From an uncultured Clostridia bacterium (GTDB lineage: Bacteria; Bacillota; Clostridia; TANB77; CAG-508): a stretch of DNA of 64,000 nucleotides. The stretch spans positions 124,001 through 188,000 of the forward strand of contig CAKOTK010000004.1 of the NCBI GenBank assembly GCA_934120135.1, in the 5' to 3' direction. Below the pieces are notes generated by a model. The model was not told where the DNA came from and ran no database searches. It saw only the letters and a program-made list of their open reading frames with translations. The position numbers were made by a program, and so were the translations under genes. Below, piece after piece: positions 15,571 through 25,034 of the stretch. The first letter of the stretch is position 1. Every line of letters begins with the position of its first letter.

Positions 15571-17205
15571 TTAGCCGTTTCCATACAGCCCCAACTTTTT
15601 CAAAAAATAATATATTTTCTGGCCAAATGGTATCATAAAAAGTTCTTCTTTAGAAAATATTTTTAATATAGCTAAGACAATTATATATATTATTGCACAT
15701 ATTAATAGTGATAATACTGTTACAATTTTATCATTAATTCTTGTTATCATTATTAAGTAAAAAATATATGCAAACACACTCATAATTATACTCGCTAATA
15801 CAGGTTTTAATACAAATTTTTTCTTATCTAATTTTAAGTTTGTATTTTTCTTTAATATTTTAAGTTCTATAATCACTGCAATCATATGACATATCACTGT
15901 CGATATTGCTGCTCCTGCTGTTCCTCCAAAGAAAAAGGCTTTTGTGTCTATTGGTATTAAATATATGTTTAATATAAATTTAATTACAACTCCTACTGAC
16001 AATGCCATTGCCGGTGCAAGTACTTTGCCAAGTCCATGTAAAGCTCCGCTAATTATTTGTTCTATTACAATAAAAATTATGCTTAAACAACTTATTTGGT
16101 ATATAAAAGCTCCTGATGTAGCATTTGGAAATAGCAATTCTAAAATTGGTTTGGCAAACATAATCATTGCTATCATGCAAGGCATTCCAATTAAAATAGA
16201 AACTAACAAAGAAAATGATATTCTTTTTTTAGCTGTTTCCATATCTCCTATTGCTTTAGATGATGAAATTGATGGAACCAAAGCAGTTGCAAACGCCATA
16301 TTTAGTGACATTGGCAAAGTGACTAAGGTATCTACTTTCCCACTTAAAATACCATATTGAATTTTTGCTTGCTCTTCTGTTAAAAATTTTTTTAGCCCTC
16401 TTACAACTGTTAATGAATCAATATTTTTATTTATTGTTCCTAATATTGCACTCATTGACATAGGTATAGAAACAGATAATATTTGTTTTATTGTTTTTAT
16501 TACTCTAGTTCTTTTATATTTTGTACTTCTTTTTAGTTCCCAAGCAATTTCTTTCCTCATTTTTGCATAATATTTATATAGATAAAAGAAACATAAGATA
16601 GTTGCCAAAGTAGTAGCCAAGTTAGCTCCAGCTGCCATTATAACTGTGTCTGTTCCTGTAGTCATAGCAATAAATTCCACAATTATTACAGAAAGTACTG
16701 TTTTGAAAAATTGCTCTAAAGTGTGTGCATCTGCTGTAACTTTCAAATTTTGTCTTCCTGTAAAATACCCTTTAATTACACAAGATATTGCTACGAAAAA
16801 TATTGATGGTGAAAGTGCTACAAGAGTGAGCTCAGCTTCTGGAATTTGTAGAATAACCTTTGATATATATTCTGCTCCGCAAAATAATATTGCACTACTT
16901 AAAAATCCTATCAACCCAAAGGTTACAAAGGCTATTTTAAAAATTCTATGTGCACCTTTAGTATCTCCTACAGCAACTCTTTCTGAAACAAGTTTTGATA
17001 AGGCTCCTGGTATACCAACTGAAGATATGGTTAGAAACAAGGCATATACTTGAAAACCACTACTGTATATAGCATTTCCTTTGTCTCCAAAGCCATCTCT
17101 ATTTGTTAAATACAATTTATATATAAGGCCAAGTGCTTTGATTAAAACTTGTGAAATCATTAAGAACAAAACACCCTTCATAAATCCTTCTTTTTTCTTT
17201 TTCAT
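15571..17205 (-). CDS. SpoVB/MurJ-like polysaccharide flippase (MOP superfamily)
   Basis: This 544-aa polytopic protein has about 14 hydrophobic helices and the opening MKGVLFLMISQVLIKALGLIYKLYLTN, typical of the SpoVB/YtgP branch of the MOP exporter superfamily. Members flip lipid-linked precursors such as lipid II across the membrane. SpoVB acts in spore cortex synthesis, while YtgP (MurJ-like) acts in vegetative wall growth; the two cannot be told apart by eye. A motif SVGIPGALSKLVSERVA near residues 58-74 is characteristic. It has an AAAAAGGAGC site and diverges from the coupling-protein-like gene at 17368. No promoter could be set with confidence. Confidence 0.87.
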   Translation of the reverse strand: MKKKKEGFMKGVLFLMISQVLIKALGLIYKLYLTNRDGFGDKGNAIYSSGFQVYALFLTISSVGIPGALSKLVSERVAVGDTKGAHRIFKIAFVTFGLIGFLSSAILFCGAEYISKVILQIPEAELTLVALSPSIFFVAISCVIKGYFTGRQNLKVTADAHTLEQFFKTVLSVIIVEFIAMTTGTDTVIMAAGANLATTLATILCFFYLYKYYAKMRKEIAWELKRSTKYKRTRVIKTIKQILSVSIPMSMSAILGTINKNIDSLTVVRGLKKFLTEEQAKIQYGILSGKVDTLVTLPMSLNMAFATALVPSISSSKAIGDMETAKKRISFSLLVSILIGMPCMIAMIMFAKPILELLFPNATSGAFIYQISCLSIIFIVIEQIISGALHGLGKVLAPAMALSVGVVIKFILNIYLIPIDTKAFFFGGTAGAAISTVICHMIAVIIELKILKKNTNLKLDKKKFVLKPVLASIIMSVFAYIFYLIMITRINDKIVTVLSLLICAIIYIIVLAILKIFSKEELFMIPFGQKIYYFLKKLGLYGNG

Positions 17206-17300
17206 ATAAGCTCCTTTTTGTCTCTTTAATACATACGAAAAAAATTTGGTATTTATGAATGGAAAATTTGCGACTTTTTCTACATTTTTCGCAAAAACTC

Positions 17301-17329
17301 TTGTAATTTTCGCGATTTTATAGGATAAT
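17301..17329 (+). promoter_or_regulatory. Probable promoter of the VirD4/TraG-like gene
   Basis: TTGTAA (17301-17306) and GATAAT (17324-17329) are 17 bp apart. The predicted start point near 17336 leaves too short a leader for the earliest possible start codon, supporting translation from 17368. Three TTTCGC-type repeats lie around it. Confidence 0.5.
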
Positions 17330-17367
17330 ATAGTAGTATAGATTTGAAAATGAAAGTGGTGAATTTT

Positions 17368-19725
17368 TTGAAACTCTTTGATAAATTTTTAAAAGTTTTA
17401 AAAACAGATAGAAACACATTTATGACATATATTCTAACACTTATATCTGCATATATATTAGTAGATAGAATAATGGAATTATTATTTATAATTTTTACAG
17501 GTGTTGGTTTTAGTTATTGGGGACCTATTAAGTATTTTCTAGCTTTTGCTTGTTTAGCATTTGCATTCTTCTTCTCAGGTTCTTCAAAATTTGCTAAAGC
17601 TGATGTTAATAAATTAAGATTTTTCCATGCATTTATAGTCTGCTTTTATATTTTAGTTGTATCTGCTGTAGTACAATGGTTAAATCAAATAATTTGGATA
17701 AACTTATTATCATTACCAAATTATCCAGAACTTGCAAGAGATTTCTTCTATTTATTTAAACCAGCATTTACAGCATTAGGTGTATATATTCCACTTGTTA
17801 CTTTCTATAAAGTACTTAAATGGCTTATCTTTAGTATTAATGATGTTAAAGATATTCGTGATTCAATTTTTGATTATGGTGGAATTAAATTAACATCTGA
17901 TAAAGAAGCACATGGTGTTTATACTTGTGAAGTAAAAGTTTGTGTAGACTGTGAAAGTGGTGAAGATATTTGTATTCCAGAAAAGAAACGTTATGAATCA
18001 TTCTTAATAGTTGGTGTTTCTGGTTCTGGTAAAACAACAATGGTTTATGAACCAATGTTAGCAAGAGATATTGAAAGGAAATCATTCTTTAAAGAGATTT
18101 CTAAAGAGATGGGATTTACAGCTTTAAGAACTGGATTAGCTAGTTTAAACTGTCCATATGATAATGATTATATAAACGAAAATTTCTCATTAGATATGTT
18201 AATTCCAAAGGAAGAAAAATTAGATACATATAAAAACTATATGAAGAAGATGATAATTTCAAGCTCAGGTAGTAAAATTATTTACCGTAATATGGGTATT
18301 ACTTATGTTTCAGCTGAAATTGAGTCAGTATCAAAAATTGCTAAAGTTGCTGAAAACTTCCATATTCCTGTTAATATAGTAGATCCAAATCGTGCAGATT
18401 CACCTGGTTTGAATCCATTCGTATATAAAGATCCTATTAAAACAGGACTTGCAGTTTCTTCAGTTTTAAAAGGTTTATACTTACATAGTAGACCAGACAC
18501 TGAACTTGCATTTAGGGAAAATGAAGCTGTACAAGTAATTGAAAATATATCTATTTTATTAAAAGAAATGTATCCATTAGATCATGACGGATTATTGCCT
18601 AACTTAGAGGATGTGTTAGATTTACTTACAGACTTTGATTTGGTAGTAGATTATGTAGAAAAAATGAAACAAATTCCAGAATTATCTGAAAAATATCGTA
18701 TTTTAATTAGATATTTTGAAAATAACTTCTATCCAGATAGTTCAAACTTATTAAATGCAAAACGTTCTACAACAACTGCTTCTGCTGAAATTGATAACTT
18801 ACTACGTTATCCTGGTGTAAAAGCAATATTATGTAATCGTTCAAATAACTTAGATTATGAAAAAATATTATCAGAAGGTCAAGTAACTTTATTATGTACT
18901 CGTAGAGGAGACTTAGGTGAGACTGCGCATAAAGCTTTTGGTTTATTCTTCTTATTATTAATGCAACAAGCTATTCTTGCTAGACCTGGAAATGACAGCA
19001 CACGTATTCCTCACTTCTTATATATAGATGACTTCCCTGCATACATTTGTAAGGCTACAGAACCTATATATACATTATATAGAAAATATAATGTTGCAAC
19101 TGTTTTAGATTCTCAAAACTTAACACAATTAAAGGGTGACTTATCTGCTGATCCTAGGGGAGATTATTATAAAAACTTAATTTTATCAAATACAGTTAAT
19201 AAATTTATATTTGGTAATGCTACTCCTGAGGATGTTGCATGGTGGGAAACAGCAATGCAAGATAAGAGAGAATGGACATTTAATAATACTTATAACGCTG
19301 ACAAAACTGAATATGATCCTAAGAAAGGTAATATTGAGTATAAATGGAAAGCCAACTTTGCAAAAGGTAAGATAATGGCACTAAAAGGAAAACAAGTTAT
19401 TTACAAAGTAAAAGACTTAGGTGGAAAAAGTGCTGTTAACAAAGGTAAAGTTGATTTCATGGAAGCTAAGTATAAAGAAGTGCAAAAAGTTAAAAAATAT
19501 AACTTTACAAAATTTGGAGGTAGCTTGTTAGACCCACAATCTGCTGCTAGAAAAGCCTTAGATAAGAAGAAGGTTGACTATGCCACTGTTACTTCAAGCA
19601 ATGATAATTATGATATAGATCGTGAGGTTGACCCAATTCAAACAGATACTTCAGATTCTAAATATTTATTTGATAATGAAGATGCAATTGTAGTTAACTT
19701 CAAAAACAAAAAGAAATCAAATTAA
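17368..19725 (+). CDS. Orphan VirD4/TraG-like coupling ATPase, membrane-anchored
   Basis: About 785 aa. Four hydrophobic helices fill residues about 20-160. A P-loop GVSGSGKTTM (about 216-225) follows, then VDPNRADSPGLNPF, typical of type IV coupling proteins. Walker B is FLYIDDFPAY (about 548-557). Next come VATVLDSQNLTQL, with the sensor Gln, and NTVNKFIFGNATPEDVAWW, all matching the TraG/VirD4 C-terminal domain. Such proteins are hexameric ATPases that hand DNA or protein to a type IV secretion channel. No relaxase, channel gene or plasmid sign is nearby. A frame is open from a TTG at 17344, but GGTGA lies just before the TTG at 17368. It ends in a lysine-rich tail and shares a terminator with the convergent gene at 19765. 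Confidence 0.83.
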   Translation: MKLFDKFLKVLKTDRNTFMTYILTLISAYILVDRIMELLFIIFTGVGFSYWGPIKYFLAFACLAFAFFFSGSSKFAKADVNKLRFFHAFIVCFYILVVSAVVQWLNQIIWINLLSLPNYPELARDFFYLFKPAFTALGVYIPLVTFYKVLKWLIFSINDVKDIRDSIFDYGGIKLTSDKEAHGVYTCEVKVCVDCESGEDICIPEKKRYESFLIVGVSGSGKTTMVYEPMLARDIERKSFFKEISKEMGFTALRTGLASLNCPYDNDYINENFSLDMLIPKEEKLDTYKNYMKKMIISSSGSKIIYRNMGITYVSAEIESVSKIAKVAENFHIPVNIVDPNRADSPGLNPFVYKDPIKTGLAVSSVLKGLYLHSRPDTELAFRENEAVQVIENISILLKEMYPLDHDGLLPNLEDVLDLLTDFDLVVDYVEKMKQIPELSEKYRILIRYFENNFYPDSSNLLNAKRSTTTASAEIDNLLRYPGVKAILCNRSNNLDYEKILSEGQVTLLCTRRGDLGETAHKAFGLFFLLLMQQAILARPGNDSTRIPHFLYIDDFPAYICKATEPIYTLYRKYNVATVLDSQNLTQLKGDLSADPRGDYYKNLILSNTVNKFIFGNATPEDVAWWETAMQDKREWTFNNTYNADKTEYDPKKGNIEYKWKANFAKGKIMALKGKQVIYKVKDLGGKSAVNKGKVDFMEAKYKEVQKVKKYNFTKFGGSLLDPQSAARKALDKKKVDYATVTSSNDNYDIDREVDPIQTDTSDSKYLFDNEDAIVVNFKNKKKSN

Positions 19726-19727
19726 CC

Positions 19728-19763
19728 AAAAAATAACACTCTTTTTATAGAGTGTTATTTTTT
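19728..19763. terminator. Bidirectional terminator between convergent genes
   Basis: AAAAAATAACACTCT (19728-19742) and its complement (19749-19763) form a perfect 15-bp stem with a 6-nt loop and A/T tracts on both sides, serving both the VirD4-like gene and the winged-helix gene. Confidence 0.9.
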
Positions 19764-19764
19764 G

Positions 19765-20706
19765 TTATATTCCTAATAATTTCACTTCAATATTTTCCAT
19801 TTTATATTTCTTAGTCTCTGGGTCTACTACAAATTGTACTAAGGTTTTTTCTAATGTTTCTTCATTTTGCCTTAAATCTGTTGTAAAATATAATCTTATA
19901 TTAGAAATCTCTACTTTGTTCATTACTATTGCTTTAAATGTTTCTGCCATATGTTTATCATCTTCACAGATTATTATTAATTGTGGTAAATTCATATATC
20001 CTGAATCACCTGCTTGGAAGTTTTCGTAAAAGTCTTTATATAGTTTCATTTTATCAACTAATTTTTTCTCCCAATCGTCTTCTCTTCTAATTACTTCAAA
20101 TACAAATTCTAGATATTTATTATTCTTAGTTAATTTTACACTTCCGCCACTTGCTTTAAATACTTTTCCTGCTTGTTTAGCAGTAAAGCTTGGCTTTGGT
20201 ACATATGAGTCAAAAGCTTTTACTTTTCTTAAATATGCTATTAAAGTTTGATTTCCTGCTAATCTTTTCTTGATCATTGCAACTGGTTTTGTGTTATCTG
20301 TTGGTTGCCATTTACATTCAGTTCCACGAGAATTTAATAAGTATTTTCCCATTTTTTCTAGGCAATAAATTCTATAAATTCCCTTTCCGTCTTCTGAATT
20401 AAAATAATATCTAGTTAATATTTTAGTTTTTACCAATTGTTCTAGCTTATTGTTTAATTTATCCTGTGAACCGACCTCTATTCCCTTCCATTCCAGCATT
20501 TGTAATAATTGTCTTGAGGTCATAAATTCAAATTCATTCACTAGCTCTATAATAGCAAAGTGTATGTCAGAAATATGTCCTATATTTATTCTATGTATAA
20601 TTTGATTCATAGAAACATATCCATCTTTACCATCAAATACTTTTAATTCTCCTTCTCTAATTGCAAAAGGCGATATGGTTGCCTTTATTTCATTATCTTC
20701 TACCAT
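19765..20706 (-). CDS. Winged-helix protein resembling replication-relaxation family
   Basis: The 313-aa protein has a winged-helix region (about residues 40-115) with IHFAIIELVNEFEFMTSRQLLQML and LEQLVKTKILTRYYF, followed by a basic mid-region and a mixed alpha/beta C-terminal domain (about 150-300) with LPQLIIICEDDKHMAETF. The arrangement resembles replication-relaxation proteins (Replic_Relax), small DNA-binding factors found with conjugative and mobilisable elements. The match is by eye. It is convergent with the VirD4/TraG-like gene, so both genes end at one shared terminator. Its promoter carries a perfect palindrome over the -10, suggesting autoregulation. Whether it binds DNA is untested. 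Confidence 0.6.
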   Translation of the reverse strand: MVEDNEIKATISPFAIREGELKVFDGKDGYVSMNQIIHRINIGHISDIHFAIIELVNEFEFMTSRQLLQMLEWKGIEVGSQDKLNNKLEQLVKTKILTRYYFNSEDGKGIYRIYCLEKMGKYLLNSRGTECKWQPTDNTKPVAMIKKRLAGNQTLIAYLRKVKAFDSYVPKPSFTAKQAGKVFKASGGSVKLTKNNKYLEFVFEVIRREDDWEKKLVDKMKLYKDFYENFQAGDSGYMNLPQLIIICEDDKHMAETFKAIVMNKVEISNIRLYFTTDLRQNEETLEKTLVQFVVDPETKKYKMENIEVKLLGI

Positions 20707-20819
20707 TTTTATTCCTCCCTCTAATCTTTAATAAAGATTAAAATTTTACTAAACAGAACTACTAGGTGTACGCATAGTAGTTTGCTATATAATTGTTTAT
20801 ACAACTAGTATCAACAACT

Positions 20820-20833
20820 GTTAATATATTAAC
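20820..20833. promoter_or_regulatory. Palindromic operator candidate over the -10
   Basis: GTTAATATATTAAC is a perfect 14-bp palindrome covering the -10 of the winged-helix gene promoter. A second inverted repeat (CTACTA...TAGTAG) lies further downstream in the leader, around 20760-20780. Confidence 0.5.
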
Positions 20834-20854
20834 ACATATTTTAAAATTAGTCAA
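20826..20854 (-). promoter_or_regulatory. Promoter of the winged-helix gene
   Basis: TTGACT (20849-20854) and TAATAT (20826-20831) are exactly 17 bp apart on the minus strand, giving a leader of about 110 nt before the start at 20706. Confidence 0.6.
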
Positions 20855-20856
20855 AA

Positions 20857-21573
20857 TTATGATAATATTTGTTTTACTTCTTTATTAGTTAAATATCTAA
20901 ACTCTCCTAATCTTAAATCTTTTACTCCAATGTCTCCAATTTTGCTTCTGTGTAAGGCTAGTACTTTTTTTCCTATTACCTCGCACATTCTTCTTACTTG
21001 CCTATTTTTTCCTTCATGTATTGTAATTTCTATTCTGGAAATATTTTTTTCTTCATCTATTTTCATTATTCTAACTTGTGCAGGTTTTGTTATATAGTCA
21101 CCTATATCTACACCATTTCTTAAATTTTCTACTTCTTCGTTAGTAATTTTTCCTTTTACAGTTACTTGATATGTTTTATTTATTTCATGTTTTGGATGTG
21201 TAACTTGATATATAAAATCTCCATCATTGCTTAATATCAAAGCTCCTGATGTATACATATCAAGTCTTCCAACAGGTACTACACTTTCATTAACCTTTTT
21301 TAAAAGTTCCATTACTGTTGGCCTATTAAATTGATCTTTTACTGTACTAACATATCCTATAGGTTTATTAAGTAATATATATACTTTTTTCACTTCAGTT
21401 TCAACTAGCTTGTCATTAAATTCTATTTTATCTTTTTCAGGATTTATTTTGGTTCCAAACTCTGTTACAACTTGTCCATTTACTTTTACTTTACCTACTA
21501 AAATATATTCTTCTGCTTTTCTTCTAGAGCAAATTCCTTGATTTGCCAAAAATTTTTGTAATCTTTCTTCCAT
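20857..21573 (-). CDS. rluB: Pseudouridine synthase RluB/RsuA family
   Basis: The 238-aa enzyme isomerises a uridine in 23S rRNA (RluB) or 16S rRNA (RsuA). The N-terminal S4 RNA-binding domain (MEERLQKFLANQGICSRRKAEEYI, residues 1-60) and the catalytic VGRLDMYTSGALILSNDG (about 97-114) are clear, the Asp in GRLD being the catalytic residue. EGKNRQVRRMCEVIGKKV is the C-terminal family motif. It begins 2 bp after rluD, so the two are translated from one mRNA. The choice between RluB and RsuA is not certain. Confidence 0.9.
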   Translation of the reverse strand: MEERLQKFLANQGICSRRKAEEYILVGKVKVNGQVVTEFGTKINPEKDKIEFNDKLVETEVKKVYILLNKPIGYVSTVKDQFNRPTVMELLKKVNESVVPVGRLDMYTSGALILSNDGDFIYQVTHPKHEINKTYQVTVKGKITNEEVENLRNGVDIGDYITKPAQVRIMKIDEEKNISRIEITIHEGKNRQVRRMCEVIGKKVLALHRSKIGDIGVKDLRLGEFRYLTNKEVKQILS

Positions 21574-21575
21574 TT

Positions 21576-22475
21576 TTACTCCTGTTTTAATCTATTTAAA
21601 ATTCCCGTAAAGAATTCTGGCAATGGTGCTTCTAAATGCATTTGTTTTCCTGTTATTGGATGTTTAAAATCTAAGCTTTTAGCGTGTAGCATTTGTCCTT
21701 GAATATTAAATTCATTCTTACCATTTGAATATGTATAATCCCCTACTACAGGATGGCCTATCTCTGCCATATGAACTCTAATTTGATGTGTTCTTCCTGT
21801 TTCTATAGCCACTTCCAAATATGTGTATTTTTCAAATCTTTCTAATACCTTAAAATGTGTAATAGCTACTTTTCCTTTTTTATCAACTGCCATTTTCTTT
21901 CTATCTTTTGTGCTTCTAGCTATTGGCATATTTATGGTTGCTTCGTTTTCTGGAATAATTCCTCTTACTAATGCTAAGTAAACCTTTTTTACTTCTCTAT
22001 TTTGAATTTGTTCACTCAAATTTATATGTGCCTTATCGTTTTTGGCAACAATTATTAGCCCTGAGGTATCTTTATCAAGCCTGTGTACAATGCCTGGTCT
22101 AAGCTCTCCACCAATTCCAGATAAGTTGCCTTTACAATGTGCCATAACAGCATTTACCAATGTTCCATCTGGATTTCCTACTGCTGGATGTACTACCATA
22201 CCTTTTGGTTTATTTACTACTAAAATGTCATCATCTTCATATATGACATCAAGTGGAATGTCTTGCGATTTTAAATCAGTTTCTTTAATCTCTGGTATGT
22301 TTATTATAATTTCATCTCCAGTTTGCACTTTATATGAAGCTTTTTGAGGTTTATCATTTACTAATATCTGATTTTCCTCAATAAGCTTTTGTATCATTGC
22401 TCTAGATATTTCTATTTTTTGTTTGCTAATATATTTGTCTAATCTTTCTGTTTCCCCTTGTACAATAATTTTCAA
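21576..22475 (-). CDS. rluD: Pseudouridine synthase RluD family
   Basis: The 299-aa enzyme modifies uridines in 23S rRNA helix 69 in most bacteria. It has an S4 domain (about 10-75), then PKGMVVHPAVGNPDGTLVNAV and the catalytic PGIVHRLDKDTSGLIIVAKN (about 129-148) with Asp in HRLD. RTHQIRVHMAEIGHPVVGD follows. The start is TTG at 22473-22475 after AAAGGAGAAAACA, an uncommon start. It belongs to a four-gene unit with the EEP hydrolase, the membrane protein and rluB. Confidence 0.93.
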   Translation of the reverse strand: MKIIVQGETERLDKYISKQKIEISRAMIQKLIEENQILVNDKPQKASYKVQTGDEIIINIPEIKETDLKSQDIPLDVIYEDDDILVVNKPKGMVVHPAVGNPDGTLVNAVMAHCKGNLSGIGGELRPGIVHRLDKDTSGLIIVAKNDKAHINLSEQIQNREVKKVYLALVRGIIPENEATINMPIARSTKDRKKMAVDKKGKVAITHFKVLERFEKYTYLEVAIETGRTHQIRVHMAEIGHPVVGDYTYSNGKNEFNIQGQMLHAKSLDFKHPITGKQMHLEAPLPEFFTGILNRLKQE

Positions 22476-22487
22476 TGTTTTCTCCTT

Positions 22488-24170
22488 TTATTTTGATAAT
22501 CTTTCATATATTATAAAATTATCATCTTGATATATTTCATTATAATTTTTATCTTTTGATAAAAGCATTTTTAATTTTGTATTTTTCTTTAAAATTACAT
22601 GTGTTATATCATATTTTTTGAATGTATCTTCATAGTATTTGCTTCCATTTGAAGTATTTATATAATCAGTAAAGATATCTCTTCCTTCATATTTTCCATC
22701 CTTATTTTTTGTTCCATTAAATTCAGGTGCATATAAGTCTGCTCTTGAATCTATAAATACTGGTATTCCTCTATATAACAAATAACTTCCATAATTATAC
22801 TCATTAAATAAATGCATATTTTGTATATCTAACTTTTCTAGAATATAATCTGCTGCTTGTACTGGGTATGTTTTTTCGTTTACAAACTTGTCATTTATTT
22901 TACCCTTATATAACATAAAACTTACAAATATAACGAGTAAAATAGTAAATATCTTACCAAGTAGTGATATCATAATTTCCATAATCTTCTTAGTTCCATC
23001 TTTATCATATTTTGCAAAAAAGCTAGCTACCATTTTAGCAAATATAAATCCACATATTATAACAAACATTGATGCTTGTCTTCTTGTCATAAGTGTTAAT
23101 AATGTAAGACCTGCTAGCATAAAGAAATCTCTTAATGTAGCTTTTGTGTCTGTGAATATTAAAAGTGCTATAAATAGAGTAAATACTGTTAGCATTTCTT
23201 TGTTATTTATCAAAGTTAGTGGTTGATGTTCACTAATATTTTGTGTTGTATTTCCTTGCATCAACCTTGGTAATAGTGTATATGGTGTATCTCCTATAGG
23301 TGTTAATAATCCTGTAAATGCGCAAATAAGCATGATAAGTATTAGCCATTTAACCATAGGTTCTTTCTTGAAAATAATTTTATATGGTTTGGCTTGTCTT
23401 TTTCTTCTATTTTGAGCTGCATTTTCTTTATCTAACTGCAAATGGGCAATTTTTTCTTGGTATTGTCCAACTTCATCAAGTTTACCCTTTTTAGTTAATC
23501 TTTTTATTTTAAATTCATTCCATTTAATAGCAAACCAGTAATATAGTTGCGCTTCCATTAAAATTGCAAGCAAATATTCTGCAACATATGGTAAATATAA
23601 CACAAAATAAAATGGCCATACAGCACAGTGTAAATTAGCTATTAATATTGGAATTATAATCAAATAAACCGCATATCTTTTCTTTTTTGTACTTATAAAT
23701 TGCTCTATAAATAGTATAGTTAGTGCAAACAATATAAATGTTACTAACTGTGCTCTAGCAGCGATAAAGTTTTTTAATAAATACATTGTTGCCATTGTAA
23801 CTAAAAATGATACCAATTGATTTTTGCACAATTTGCATGAAGTAAAATAAATTACTAATCCAAGTATCATGCAAAGTATAATTGTTGCAATATATAAAGA
23901 ACAGAATCCGCCAATTCCTATATTTTCTCCCAAATCATACACTATGTAAGTACTAACATCATATAGCCAATGGTTATATGTATATGGTAGGTCTTCATGC
24001 CATGAAAATGGGTCTTTCATGTCTATTTCCCCTGTTTGTACAATATGTTCACCTATTTTTATAGTATAATATGTGTCATTTTGAAATGTAACCGGTGTTA
24101 GTGCAAAACAAAATATTATAATGCAAAATACGGCTAACACATTAAATTTCATTTTTAACTTGTCCTTCAT
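22488..24170 (-). CDS. Polytopic membrane protein, GT-C-like, unknown substrate
   Basis: The 560-aa protein has about ten to twelve hydrophobic helices, an acidic motif after the first helix (NDTYYTIKIGEHI) and a soluble C-terminal part with FNEYNYGSYLLYRGIPVFID. This pattern occurs in uncharacterised GT-C-like membrane proteins that may transfer sugars from lipid carriers. A large charged cytoplasmic loop (about residues 215-265, Lys/Gln-rich) interrupts the helices. No catalytic pair can be assigned with confidence. It is cotranscribed with rluD, 12 bp away. I would not name a reaction. Confidence 0.7.
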   Translation of the reverse strand: MKDKLKMKFNVLAVFCIIIFCFALTPVTFQNDTYYTIKIGEHIVQTGEIDMKDPFSWHEDLPYTYNHWLYDVSTYIVYDLGENIGIGGFCSLYIATIILCMILGLVIYFTSCKLCKNQLVSFLVTMATMYLLKNFIAARAQLVTFILFALTILFIEQFISTKKKRYAVYLIIIPILIANLHCAVWPFYFVLYLPYVAEYLLAILMEAQLYYWFAIKWNEFKIKRLTKKGKLDEVGQYQEKIAHLQLDKENAAQNRRKRQAKPYKIIFKKEPMVKWLILIMLICAFTGLLTPIGDTPYTLLPRLMQGNTTQNISEHQPLTLINNKEMLTVFTLFIALLIFTDTKATLRDFFMLAGLTLLTLMTRRQASMFVIICGFIFAKMVASFFAKYDKDGTKKIMEIMISLLGKIFTILLVIFVSFMLYKGKINDKFVNEKTYPVQAADYILEKLDIQNMHLFNEYNYGSYLLYRGIPVFIDSRADLYAPEFNGTKNKDGKYEGRDIFTDYINTSNGSKYYEDTFKKYDITHVILKKNTKLKMLLSKDKNYNEIYQDDNFIIYERLSK

Positions 24171-24192
24171 TTTATCTAGCTCTCCTTATTTT

Positions 24193-24930
24193 TTAAATAT
24201 CAAATTCTGCAAAAACAGCATCATGGTCAGATACTCCATTTACATTTATTGTTTCATATTTATTTAATCTAATTCCTTTTGAGTAAAAAATAGTGTCAAT
24301 ACAACCTTTTCCAAGTTCTGAGAACCATGTGTCTTTTTTATTTGGTAATTGTTCTAATTGTTTCTTTAATATCTCATATTCTTCATAGGTTTCTGCTTCT
24401 TCAAAGGTATATTTTCCTTTTCCAAGCCTTGTAACTCCTACATTAAAGTCTCCACCCATTATAATCAATTCATTTGGATCTATTTTTTTCATTATTCTAT
24501 TTATCTCTTTTGCTGCTAATATTCTTTCATCTTGATATGTAGATAAATGTACTGAAAATAAATTTATTTTTGTTGTTCCAAATGAAATTCTATTGCATAA
24601 AATTCCTCTTTGTTCATGGTTTATATCTGTAAGTGGCATTAAATAATTTGTTGAAAATGAAATTGGGAATCTACTAATTATTCCATCTCCATAATAGCCA
24701 TCTTCTAAAGTGATATTACTTTCCATAGAACAATAATATAGACCAATAGCTTTGCTAAATTCTCTAATTTGGTTCATATCTCCTGCTCTTTTTGTATACA
24801 TATCTATCTCTTGCAAGAACACAATATCAGGTTTATATTCTTTAATTACTTCTGCTTGTCTTTGTAAATCAACTTTTCCATCTATTCCTCTTCCATGTGC
24901 AACATTGAAAGTAATAATTTTTAAAATCAT
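24193..24930 (-). CDS. Endonuclease/exonuclease/phosphatase (EEP) family hydrolase
   Basis: The 245-aa protein starts MILKIITFNVAHG and has FLQEIDMYTKRAGD, GGDFNVGVTR and a C-terminal SDHDAVFAEF. These are the metal-binding Glu and the catalytic Asp/Asn/His motifs of the EEP fold shared by exonuclease III-like nucleases and phospholipases. It is not the exonuclease III gene, which is at 57123. The target could be a nucleotide, sugar phosphate or lipid. It leads the operon of EEP, GT-C-like protein, rluD and rluB behind a 17-bp-spaced promoter. Confidence 0.85.
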   Translation of the reverse strand: MILKIITFNVAHGRGIDGKVDLQRQAEVIKEYKPDIVFLQEIDMYTKRAGDMNQIREFSKAIGLYYCSMESNITLEDGYYGDGIISRFPISFSTNYLMPLTDINHEQRGILCNRISFGTTKINLFSVHLSTYQDERILAAKEINRIMKKIDPNELIIMGGDFNVGVTRLGKGKYTFEEAETYEEYEILKKQLEQLPNKKDTWFSELGKGCIDTIFYSKGIRLNKYETINVNGVSDHDAVFAEFDI

Positions 24931-24959
24931 TTTACCACCAACCTTTTTTATATATTCGC

Positions 24960-24988
24960 ATTATATCAAATTTACTGTCTATAAACAA
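24960..24988 (-). promoter_or_regulatory. Promoter of the EEP-rluB operon
   Basis: TTGTTT (24983-24988) and TATAAT (24960-24965) are 17 bp apart on the minus strand; TGA before the -10 makes it an extended -10. Confidence 0.7.
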
Positions 24989-25003
24989 GTACACTATAAA
25001 AAA

Positions 25004-25028
25004 AGAAGTGATTTTTTCAATCACCTCT
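25004..25028 (-). terminator. Rho-independent terminator after tsf
   Basis: A 10-bp stem with one G-U pair (25004-25013 with 25019-25028) is followed by a T-run on the minus strand. Confidence 0.8.
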
Positions 25029-25034
25029 TATATT

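Noticed and set aside
17344..17367. Earlier start (TTG at 17344 or ATG at 17350) for the VirD4-like gene
   Set aside because: Neither has a ribosome site, and both lie too close to the predicted transcription start; GGTGA precedes the TTG at 17368.
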